From contig CAIWVR010000329.1 in NCBI GenBank assembly GCA_903916165.1, positions 1 to 11,038 on the forward strand: a stretch of 11,038 nt of DNA. Reading direction: 5' to 3'. A model generated the notes under the pieces. It had not been told where the DNA came from. It worked only from the letters and a program-made list of their open reading frames with translations, and ran no database searches. The DNA comes from an uncultured Hyphomicrobiales bacterium. GTDB taxonomy: Bacteria; Pseudomonadota; Alphaproteobacteria; Rhizobiales; Beijerinckiaceae. This document shows positions 1 through 5,965 of this stretch, in pieces (the first letter of the stretch is position 1; every line of letters begins with the position of its first letter). The position numbers were made by a program, and so were the translations under genes.

Positions 1-29
1 CCACCCATCATTTCATAGGCTGTCGTCAT
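1..29 (-). CDS. Possible 5' end of a minus-strand gene (partial)
   Basis: Reading leftward from an ATG at position 29, the window holds only nine complete codons, MTTAYEMMG, and then ends. A G-rich stretch (GGGGCAGGG) just upstream could serve as a ribosome site. The string loosely recalls the start of group II truncated hemoglobins, which often begin with a short Met-Thr-Thr stretch, a Tyr-Glu/Asp pair and a Gly-Gly. Nine residues cannot establish a family. A terminator-like hairpin between this ATG and the solute-binding protein gene suggests that any gene here is a separate unit. It may also be chance. Confidence 0.25.
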
Positions 30-100
30 ACCCTGCCCCGTATTGCCGCCCGGGACACTCTGGCCCCGGCACCGCAAACATCGCTATGTTCTGGATCAAC

Positions 101-127
101 AAAATCGGCCGCAGCGTCGCTCCGGCC
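101..127 (-). terminator. Terminator-like hairpin after the solute-binding protein gene
   Basis: Read on the minus strand, GGCCG (127-123) pairs with CGGCC (111-107). After one G-G mismatch, AGC pairs with GCT around a 3-nt loop, and the stem is followed by GATTTTG. It begins 23 nt past the stop codon of the minus-strand binding-protein gene. The T-run is short (four), so it is a moderate rather than strong intrinsic terminator. Confidence 0.45.
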
Positions 128-149
128 CATGATCGACGCATGCGTGCCT

Positions 150-1196
150 TCAACGACGCTTCTTGAGCATGATCTCGTTGAACAGTTTCTCCCACTTTTC
201 ACCTTGGTCGATCTGCTCTGCCGCATTGACGTAGAGGATTTCCAGGCCGGGAGGCGTCTGAGCGTATTTCTTGTTGGTCGAGAAGAACTCGTGGTTCGAA
301 AGGATCTCCTGCCCGTCGGTGAGCAGCCAGTCCATGAACAGGATCGTTGCGCTGGGATGTGGCGCATTCAGAGCGAGGCCAATGCCGTTCACACGCGCCA
401 CCGCGGGTTGCAGGAGGACGGGCGCGACCGGTGCGCCGGACTTGTTGAGCTGGCGCACGCGGAACATATAGGTCGTCACGGCGAAGGGCACTTCTCCGGC
501 TGCGATCAGATTGGCGAGCAAGGTATGGCCCTTGCGCACCTGAAAACCGTTCTTCTCCGAAATGTCGCGGAACAGCTTCAGCCCCTTGGCTTCACCCATA
601 TGTTCCACCACGGTGGCGAACCAGTCGGCGTCGCCAGCCTCGACGGCAATCTTGCCCTTCCACTTGGGGTCGAGCAGGTCTTCATAGGTCTTGGGCCAGT
701 CGGATTCCGGAATGCTCTTGGTGTTCACCGCCGCTGTGATGATCTGCAGGCGCGTGCCGAGCCATTCTTTCGGCGCGGCGGCTTGCGGCACCAGTTGCTC
801 GATAACCGGAGACGTGACTGCCTGTAGCAGCTTTTCGCGGTGAAGCGCTTCGAGGCCAGACTGGTCCGTCTCGAAGGCGTCGACCTCGAAGCGCTTGGCG
901 CCATATTCGGTGACGGAGCGGTGGACGATGTCCTCTGAACTCGAGCGCCAGATGTTGATCTTGACGCCGGGATATTTCGCCTCGAATGCGGTTTTCAGGA
1001 CCGTCATGTCCTGCACGGTCTGGGAAGTGTAGAGGTTGATGACACCTTCCTTCTTGGCGGCCTCGATCAGCTTCTGGGTGCGATCAGCACCCATGTAATT
1101 GGCTGCTTCAACCACTTTCGCATTCTGCGCCAGTGCCGGGCTGAAAGCCGTCATGCAGGCAAGAGACAAGCCCGCGAGGCTGGACATGATTTTCAT
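150..1196 (-). CDS. ABC transporter periplasmic solute-binding protein (AfuA/COG1840 family)
   Basis: A 348-residue exported binding protein of the family that includes Fe(III) carriers such as FbpA/AfuA; it would deliver a ligand to an ABC permease in the inner membrane. The start chosen is the ATG at 1196, with GGGAG about 10 nt upstream; the reading frame continues upstream, but that part is low-complexity Arg/His sequence overlapping the lipoprotein gene. Residues 1-23 form a signal peptide ending in Ala-Leu-Ala. Family features are AKKEGVINLYTS (47-58), FEAKYPG (71-77), a YEDLLDPKWKGKI segment (171-183) and the late W-LLTDGQE stretch (290-297). The adjacent Tyr-Tyr pair that binds iron in FbpA is not present; only Y243 lies in the TTYMF stretch. 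An organic ligand is therefore as likely as iron. No permease or ATPase gene adjoins it within the window. Confidence 0.85.
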   Translation of the reverse strand: MKIMSSLAGLSLACMTAFSPALAQNAKVVEAANYMGADRTQKLIEAAKKEGVINLYTSQTVQDMTVLKTAFEAKYPGVKINIWRSSSEDIVHRSVTEYGAKRFEVDAFETDQSGLEALHREKLLQAVTSPVIEQLVPQAAAPKEWLGTRLQIITAAVNTKSIPESDWPKTYEDLLDPKWKGKIAVEAGDADWFATVVEHMGEAKGLKLFRDISEKNGFQVRKGHTLLANLIAAGEVPFAVTTYMFRVRQLNKSGAPVAPVLLQPAVARVNGIGLALNAPHPSATILFMDWLLTDGQEILSNHEFFSTNKKYAQTPPGLEILYVNAAEQIDQGEKWEKLFNEIMLKKRR

Positions 1197-1236
1197 GCAT
1201 TTCACTCCCTGAAGTCCCCATTCGGGTATCGGGAGG

Positions 1237-1265
1237 ACGTTAGGTCGGGCCAAGCCGATTGGCAA
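1237..1265 (-). promoter_or_regulatory. Candidate sigma70-type promoter for the solute-binding protein gene
   Basis: On the minus strand TTGCCA (1265-1260) is followed after exactly 17 nt by TAACGT (1242-1237), about 40 nt before the ATG at 1196. A short inverted repeat, GCCAA-N5-TTGGC (1249-1263), lies across the spacer and the edge of the -35 box and could be an operator. This is a match by eye to the housekeeping consensus, with no experimental support. Confidence 0.35.
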
Positions 1266-1312
1266 ATGTGGAGGACGGAACGCATGAGCGGCCCGCCCTC
1301 CGTCGTCAAAGC

Positions 1313-1582
1313 CTAGCGGCGGCAGACACGATAGCCGGCTGAATTGTAGTAGCAACGTGCGCGATGGTGGTAACGCCGACGCGTCGCGTCGGCGATCACG
1401 GCACCGCCGACGCCGCCTATGGCCGCACCAGCCAGCGCACCGCCGCCCGTGCCAGTCGCCGCGCCGCCGATGAGCGCGCCCGCCAAGGCACTGATGCCGG
1501 CACCGGTGGCGAGACGCTCCTGTCGGGGCGAGCAAGCCGCAAGTGAAAGGCCCATCAGCGCAATGATTCCAAGTTTGTTCAT
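1313..1582 (-). CDS. Small glycine-zipper lipoprotein
   Basis: An 89-residue predicted lipoprotein of the cell envelope. The start at 1582 is fixed by AGGAG 8 nt upstream. The N-terminus is a lipoprotein signal with lipobox LAAC, so the lipidated residue would be Cys17. The next part, roughly residues 26-63, is a run of Gly/Ala repeats (GALIGGAATGTGGGALAGAA) typical of glycine-zipper segments that insert in or pack against membranes. The tail is basic and aromatic, with RRRYHHR and two cysteines (CYYNSAGYRVC) that could form a disulfide in the periplasm. Such proteins are common, poorly characterised housekeeping envelope proteins in Alphaproteobacteria. Nothing links it functionally to the catabolic genes nearby. 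Confidence 0.8.
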   Translation of the reverse strand: MNKLGIIALMGLSLAACSPRQERLATGAGISALAGALIGGAATGTGGGALAGAAIGGVGGAVIADATRRRYHHRARCYYNSAGYRVCRR

Positions 1583-1702
1583 TTTACGAACTCCTGCAAT
1601 TTCGTCCGACCCCGAAGCACGATCATTCAAGATCTTTGTTGCGGAGATATGCAAGCTTGACTGCAGTGTTCTTGCTGTTTTGGGGGCTGAAATTGATACA
1701 GG

Positions 1703-2389
1703 TCAATCTTTGGTGGCGCGCCAAATGACATGACGCGCACCACCGCCACGATTTTGGGCGCGCGCCGTTGTTTCCTCAACCTGAAACCCGGCCTTATGCA
1801 GACGCTGCGTAAAATTCTGGTTCGTCCCCGATGACCATACGCTGAACACGCCGCCCTGCCGCAGCGCGGCGCGCGCCACGTTCAATCCGCGCAGGCTGTA
1901 GAGGGCATCGTTCGACTCGCGTGTCAGCCCTTCCGGACCATTGTCGACGTCGAGCAAAATGGCGTCCCAGATCCCTGGCTTGGCCCGCATGACCTGTCCA
2001 ACATCGCCGACGTGCACGACGACGCGGGGATCGTCGAGACAGCCGGCAAAGACGGACCCCATGGGGCCGCGCGCCCAGTCTACCACCGCCGGCACGAGTT
2101 CGGCGACGGTGACATGCGCCGAAGGGCCGAGTTGGCCAAGCGCGGCACGCAACGTAAACCCCATGCCGAGACCACCGATCAGAACACGAGGCTCCGCCAA
2201 ATGCGCGAGGCGTGCAATAGAGAGATTGGCCAATGCTTCTTCGGAGCCGCTCAGGCGGCTGTTCATCAACTCGTTCGCGCCAAGCATGATCGAATATTCC
2301 GCACCGCGCTGCTTGAGCCGCAGTTCGCCGCCGCCAGGCACCGTTGCCGTTTCGATCAGAACCCAGGGGATCAAGCGTTTGCACTCCAT
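1703..2389 (-). CDS. Spermidine-synthase-like (SpeE-fold) protein, putative SAM/dcSAM-binding transferase
   Basis: A 228-residue protein with the Rossmann-type methyltransferase fold of the spermidine synthase family. Visible motifs are the nucleotide loop IGGLGMGFTLRAAL (71-84), the acidic residue after strand 2 (E97 in VAELVPAVVDWA), GDV (128-130) and LLDVDNGPEGL (145-155), where D147 lines up with the catalytic-loop Asp region of SpeE. At 228 residues it is shorter than true spermidine synthases (about 280-300), and the N-terminal beta domain appears reduced. Polyamine synthesis is thus uncertain, and methyl transfer or another role is possible. The MNSRLSGSEEALA stretch (42-54) is typical of this alphaproteobacterial subgroup as I recall it. 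It diverges from the bicupin gene across a 129-bp gap. It looks like a housekeeping neighbour rather than part of the catabolic cluster. Confidence 0.75.
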   Translation of the reverse strand: MECKRLIPWVLIETATVPGGGELRLKQRGAEYSIMLGANELMNSRLSGSEEALANLSIARLAHLAEPRVLIGGLGMGFTLRAALGQLGPSAHVTVAELVPAVVDWARGPMGSVFAGCLDDPRVVVHVGDVGQVMRAKPGIWDAILLDVDNGPEGLTRESNDALYSLRGLNVARAALRQGGVFSVWSSGTNQNFTQRLHKAGFQVEETTARAQNRGGGARHVIWRATKD

Positions 2390-2437
2390 GGCAGATGAGC
2401 GCTTTCCCTAGCACAGCTATGGCGGCATGCACGAGCC

Positions 2438-2466
2438 TTGACCCGGACGCCGCGCACTGCTGCAAT
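2438..2466 (+). promoter_or_regulatory. Candidate sigma70-type promoter for the bicupin pair
   Basis: TTGACC (2438-2443) and TGCAAT (2461-2466) are separated by 17 nt and lie about 50 nt upstream of the first bicupin start codon. Immediately downstream, an 8-bp direct repeat, GCGACCAA (2467-2474 and 2482-2489, 15 bp start to start), falls near the expected transcription start and could bind a regulator. The match was made by eye and an 8-bp repeat can arise by chance. Confidence 0.35.
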
Positions 2467-2518
2467 GCGACCAATAGCGTCGCGACCAACGCCGATGCCT
2501 CCGGGAGGACAACGAAAG

Positions 2519-3625
2519 ATGACGCGACACATCGAGCGCGGCCTTGCAGACCCCTATCTCGACTGGGCGGATGCGCAAGGCGTTCCCATCGTCCAGGATT
2601 TCGGCATCGACATTCGCAAGGTGCCGGTTGCGCCATGGGCGCGTTATGGCATGAACGGTGCCTTCTGCCACCTCAAGGGCCGCGACGACTTCATCTCCAT
2701 TTTTGCCTTCGAAATTCCGCCGGGCGGCAAATCAGCACCGCTGAAGCATATTTGCGAGGAGGTAATCTACGTCATCTCCGGCCACGGCTCGACCAGCGTG
2801 ACGCTGGTCGACGGGCGCAGGCATTCGTTCGAATGGGGTCCCAAAAGCCTGTTCTCAATTCCACTCAACGCGACGCATCAATATTTCAACGGCTCGGGGC
2901 GTGAGCCAGCGCGTTTCGCCTCCGTGAACAATATGGTGTTCACGATGAACTGTTTTCGGGACGAGGATTTCATCTTCAATTGCCCGGTCGAGTTTCCCGA
3001 GCGCGCGGGGCGCCCGGATTATTTCGTCGGAGAAGGCGAGTTCATCTCGATCTCGCCGGGACGCCACCAGTGGGAGACGAATTTCGTCCCCGATCTTTCC
3101 GGATTCGAGCTGAAGCAATGGGCGGAACGCGGCGCGGGCGGCACAAACCTGCGCTTCCTGCTGACCGAAAACACGATCGGCGCGCACTCAAGCGAAATGC
3201 CCGTTGGCACGTACAAGAAGGGCCATCGTCACTTCGATGGAGTCTGCGTCTTCGCCGTCACCGGCCAGGGCTATTCCCTGCTGTGGCGTGATGAGGACCA
3301 GGACTTCACGCGCGTCGACTGGGAGCATGGCTGTGTCTATTGCCCGCCCGATTCCATGTTCCACCAGCACTTCAACATCTCGAGAGATCCGTCGCGCTAT
3401 CTGGCGCTGCAGATCGGCACGGTGCGCTACCCGCTGCTGCAGATGAAGCGCGACATCTGGACAGTCGGCGTCGACAAGAACGTCAAGGAAGGCGGTGCGC
3501 AGGTGGAATACGAGGACCAGGATTCACGCGTCCACCAGATCTGGCTGGATGAGATCGCCCGGCATGGCGTTGAGAGCCGCATGGGTCCGTTTATCGACGA
3601 AACACTTTTTGCAAGGAAGCCCTGA
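2519..3625 (+). CDS. Bicupin protein with a three-His C-terminal metal site, putative dioxygenase-like
   Basis: A 368-residue protein with two cupin beta-barrels and no signal peptide, so cytoplasmic. The ATG at 2519 has GGGAGG 10 nt upstream; upstream in-frame codons look non-coding. N-terminal cupin: motif 1 LKHICEEVIYVISG (75-88) keeps H77 and E81, but the first His is L75; motif 2 PLNATHQYFN (115-124) supplies H120. C-terminal cupin: GHRHFDG (235-241) gives H236 and H238, and FHQHFN (281-286) gives H282/H284; the usual Glu position is Val242. A three-His, no-Glu site is the arrangement used by gentisate-type ring-cleaving dioxygenases, but overall similarity is to bicupins often labelled only as cupin proteins or 'ethanolamine ammonia-lyase activating' proteins. 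The C-terminal tail has an EYEDQDSRVHQIW segment (330-342). It is the first gene of a two-gene unit with its paralogue 1 nt downstream. Aromatic oxidation is an inference from domain and context. Confidence 0.8.
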   Translation: MTRHIERGLADPYLDWADAQGVPIVQDFGIDIRKVPVAPWARYGMNGAFCHLKGRDDFISIFAFEIPPGGKSAPLKHICEEVIYVISGHGSTSVTLVDGRRHSFEWGPKSLFSIPLNATHQYFNGSGREPARFASVNNMVFTMNCFRDEDFIFNCPVEFPERAGRPDYFVGEGEFISISPGRHQWETNFVPDLSGFELKQWAERGAGGTNLRFLLTENTIGAHSSEMPVGTYKKGHRHFDGVCVFAVTGQGYSLLWRDEDQDFTRVDWEHGCVYCPPDSMFHQHFNISRDPSRYLALQIGTVRYPLLQMKRDIWTVGVDKNVKEGGAQVEYEDQDSRVHQIWLDEIARHGVESRMGPFIDETLFARKP

Positions 3626-3626
3626 C

Positions 3627-4586
3627 ATGAGCGAACAAGATCCGGGGTTTCTCGACACCAAATTCATGGTCGATTCCTATCTCAACTGGCTGAAGGCCGA
3701 GGGTGCCTCGATCGTCAGCGCACCTGCGATCGATCTCCTCACCGTCGATGTGAAGGACTGGGCGCGGTTTGGCATGAAGGCTGCGGTCTGCCACGTCGAT
3801 GGCCGCTGCGATTTCCTCAGCGCCTTCGTATTCGAACTGGCGGCTGGCGCGTCCTCCGCCCCCATGCGGCACGCCTATGAGGAAGCTTTTTACGTGCTCT
3901 CCGGCGCTGGTGAGACAGAGGTCACCTTGTCGAACGGCGAGATCCGAACGGTGACGTGGGACACAAAAAAGCTCTTCGCCGTGCCCGTCAACGCGACGGC
4001 GCGCCACCGCGCGACGGGCAGTTCCCCTGCCCGTTTCGTCGCACTAAGCGACTTCCGTTACCTGATGGGGCTTTATCGCAACGAGGCGTTTCTGTTCGGC
4101 AATTCCGCGCCGATGCAGGATCGGCAAGCCCGTGCGCTAGCTGCCGGTCTCGTCGCCGATCCACTTTCCGTGCCCGTTTCGCAGGACGAGATGACGCCCG
4201 TGCCGCTGGCCGATATGAGCATCGGCGTCGACGTCACCGCTTTGGCATCCAAGCAGTCGACATTGGCGAGGCGGCAGATGCAGGGCCGGCATATATTGGG
4301 CGTCGATGGCGCAGGGTTCACCCTGTCTTTCAACACGCAGGAAGCCGAAGCAAAACGCACCGACTGGCGACACGGCATGCTGGTCGGGCTCGGCCCGATG
4401 CGTTTCCATCAGCACTTTAACGTGGGTGGTTCTCCGGCCCGCTTTGTGTCGGTTGAACTTGGGTCATTGTCCTCACCGATGTTTCGCAGCCGTCGCGCCG
4501 GCTATGGCGACACGCAGGTCTATGCGTCAGGCGCGGCCGTCATCCCGCGCAGCGAGGAGCGGCCGGAGGTCCACGCCGCGCTCTGA
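3627..4586 (+). CDS. Degenerate bicupin paralogue of the preceding gene
   Basis: A 319-residue bicupin, starting at the ATG at 3627 one nucleotide after the upstream stop, with AAGGAAG (3613-3619) as ribosome site inside the preceding gene. It aligns along most of its length with the upstream protein: DWARFGMKAAVCHVDGR here against PWARYGMNGAFCHLKGR there, and RHAYEEAFYVLSG against KHICEEVIYVISG. Metal ligands are eroded. In the N-terminal barrel H82 and E86 remain, but the motif 2 His is A125 (PVNATARHR, with H127 shifted). In the C-terminal barrel the HRH pair is replaced by R215 and Q217 (ARRQMQG), and only FHQHFN (260-265) survives. The C-terminal tail of the paralogue is missing. These changes suggest a non-catalytic partner, for example in a heteromer with the upstream bicupin, or a changed ligand. 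The frame is intact, so it is not a pseudogene. The last 60 bp overlap the convergent permease gene. Confidence 0.8.
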   Translation: MSEQDPGFLDTKFMVDSYLNWLKAEGASIVSAPAIDLLTVDVKDWARFGMKAAVCHVDGRCDFLSAFVFELAAGASSAPMRHAYEEAFYVLSGAGETEVTLSNGEIRTVTWDTKKLFAVPVNATARHRATGSSPARFVALSDFRYLMGLYRNEAFLFGNSAPMQDRQARALAAGLVADPLSVPVSQDEMTPVPLADMSIGVDVTALASKQSTLARRQMQGRHILGVDGAGFTLSFNTQEAEAKRTDWRHGMLVGLGPMRFHQHFNVGGSPARFVSVELGSLSSPMFRSRRAGYGDTQVYASGAAVIPRSEERPEVHAAL

Positions 4587-5744
4587 CGGCGCAACGGGCT
4601 CTTCCGGCACCGTGATCGTCGGCTGGCGTCGCAGGAAGGCATAGAGCACGAAAATACCTAATGAGCCGGGCACTATGCCGAGCGAAGGAATGCCCGTCAG
4701 GACGACAACCAGCGCGGCGGCAAGGCAGCCCGTCGCCGCGCCGAAGTCCCAGCCCGCCTCCGCGGCGAAATGGAAGCGATAGGCCGTGCCAGAGGTCTTG
4801 GCCCGATCATAGACGTAACTCATCAGCACGGGAATATAGACACCCATGACCGCCGCACCTGTGGCGTTGGCGACAGCGGCGGCGATGGGCGACCAGCCCG
4901 CGGCGATCCGCAAGGAAAAACCGGCAGCGAGGGCGAGGCTGACCATCGCGAGATAGCGATCTCGCTTTCCGCCATCAATGGCGCGTCCGCAAAACCATGC
5001 TCCGGCGGCACCTGCCACTCCGGCGGCGGCATTGGCGAGCCCGAACGCCTCGTAATGAGCGCCGAGCACCACAAACAGCACCATCGGCCATGCCAGCTGC
5101 AGACCAGACGCCATCCAGCCATCGGACGCGAAAGCGATGATTGCCTGGCGATCGACCAGCTTCATGGACTGGCAGGCGGACGGCACCGGCCCGGCGTCGA
5201 AATTTCGCATCATCAAAAGTGGAATTGCCGAGGCCGCCATTAATGCGGCACCGAGCGCGAAATTCGATGAGGGTCCGAGCCGCTGCATCAGGAGGCCGCC
5301 TGTCAGCGGTCCGATCACGCCAGTTGCCGCGCCGACCATCGTGCGCAGGCCCAGCTCCTTGCCGCGCGCGCCAGCTGCCCCGGTCACCGCGACCGCCGCA
5401 TGATAGACGGGCCAGTAAAGAGATTCTGAAAACGCCACGACCAGCAGCCAGAGCACAAGCCCTGTTGGAGTTTTCGCATAGAAGAAAGGCCAGAACTGCA
5501 CGGCACCAATCAACGCCCCCAGCGCCACCGCGCGCCTGTAACCGACGTGACGCACGACGCCGAGGCCCGCAAAGCGAAACACGCAACGGATGCCCAGCAT
5601 GGCCGCGAAGCAGACGAGCGCCTGCGGCAGGCTGAAGCCCTGTTCGAGCAGATAAGCGCCCGCGAACCCGACCGCCGAGGCAAAGGCGAACTGGTACAGC
5701 CCATAATGAAGGGTGAGCAGCCGAAACTGACCGGGCGGATGCAA
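4527..5744 (-). CDS. Major facilitator superfamily (MFS) permease
   Basis: A 405-residue integral inner-membrane protein with about 12 hydrophobic segments rich in Gly and Ala, in the pattern of MFS secondary carriers. The central loop around MMRNFDAGPVPSACQSMKL separates two six-helix halves. The conserved loop after helix 2 is represented by RFAGLGVVRHVGYRRAVALG (57-76), a diverged form of the MFS signature. The start is TTG at 5744: no ATG lies in frame nearby, an in-frame stop sits slightly upstream, and GGAG is 8 nt before the TTG. The substrate cannot be read from the sequence; the neighbours suggest an organic acid or a product being exported. The gene is divergent from the Rieske oxygenase gene, and its 3' end overlaps the convergent bicupin gene by 60 bp. 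Confidence 0.8.
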   Translation of the reverse strand: MHPPGQFRLLTLHYGLYQFAFASAVGFAGAYLLEQGFSLPQALVCFAAMLGIRCVFRFAGLGVVRHVGYRRAVALGALIGAVQFWPFFYAKTPTGLVLWLLVVAFSESLYWPVYHAAVAVTGAAGARGKELGLRTMVGAATGVIGPLTGGLLMQRLGPSSNFALGAALMAASAIPLLMMRNFDAGPVPSACQSMKLVDRQAIIAFASDGWMASGLQLAWPMVLFVVLGAHYEAFGLANAAAGVAGAAGAWFCGRAIDGGKRDRYLAMVSLALAAGFSLRIAAGWSPIAAAVANATGAAVMGVYIPVLMSYVYDRAKTSGTAYRFHFAAEAGWDFGAATGCLAAALVVVLTGIPSLGIVPGSLGIFVLYAFLRRQPTITVPEEPVAPSERGVDLRPLLAARDDGRA

Positions 5745-5752
5745 GGCAAGGT

Positions 5753-5756
5753 CTCC
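5753..5756 (-). promoter_or_regulatory. Ribosome binding site fixing the TTG start of the permease
   Basis: On the minus strand GGAG lies 8 nt before the TTG at 5744-5742. This supports the unusual start codon, since the next plausible starts would remove part of the first membrane segment. Confidence 0.6.
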
Positions 5757-5852
5757 AAGAGTTGCGCATGCCTATCATGCGAGCGGCGACGGAAACATGA
5801 AGCGCACGCCTTGCCCACAGCTGCCCGGCGCGATTCTTTGCTGCGACGCACT

Positions 5853-5880
5853 TTGATTCAGCGCAAAGCGCCGCTAATGA
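5853..5880 (+). promoter_or_regulatory. Candidate promoter for the Rieske oxygenase gene
   Basis: TTGATT (5853-5858) and TAATGA (5875-5880) are 16 nt apart in the 221-bp divergent region between the permease and the oxygenase. The predicted transcription start would fall around 5887-5890, just upstream of an inverted repeat at 5900-5920. The assignment is by eye and weak. Confidence 0.3.
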
Positions 5881-5899
5881 GAGCCTCTATGTTTCCCTC

Positions 5900-5920
5900 A
5901 TGCGGAACACAATACCGCAT
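5900..5920. promoter_or_regulatory. Inverted repeat, possible operator in the permease/oxygenase divergent region
   Basis: ATGCGG (5900-5905) and CCGCAT (5915-5920) form a perfect 6-bp inverted repeat around a 9-nt centre, AACACAATA. It lies 46 bp before the oxygenase start codon, just after a predicted promoter, where a repressor could block transcription. Arm length and spacing suit a dimeric regulator of LysR, IclR or GntR type, but no regulator gene is in the window and chance occurrence is possible. Confidence 0.35.
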
Positions 5921-5965
5921 AGCAGAACAAGCGTGTGGCCTTGGCCCCGCTCAGGGAGAGCAGAG

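Noticed and set aside
129..827. Long plus-strand open frame antisense to the AfuA-type binding protein gene
   Set aside because: It mirrors codon bias of the real minus-strand gene, has no recognisable domain and no good ribosome site.
2438..2518. N-terminal extension of the first bicupin to a TTG at 2438
   Set aside because: The added residues are not family-like and the ATG at 2519 has a proper ribosome site; the TTG overlaps a promoter-like box.
1794..2636. 280-codon minus-strand frame overlapping the spermidine-synthase-like gene
   Set aside because: Arg/Ala-rich composition typical of an out-of-frame shadow; the overlapping frame has clear SAM-fold motifs.
4975..5778. 267-codon minus-strand frame inside the permease gene
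   Set aside because: Low-complexity Arg-rich translation without membrane segments; the permease frame explains the region.
5862..5872. Small GCGC-AAA-GCGC palindrome in the permease/oxygenase divergent region
   Set aside because: Four-base GC arms are expected by chance at this base composition; it lies inside the proposed promoter spacer but adds no independent evidence.
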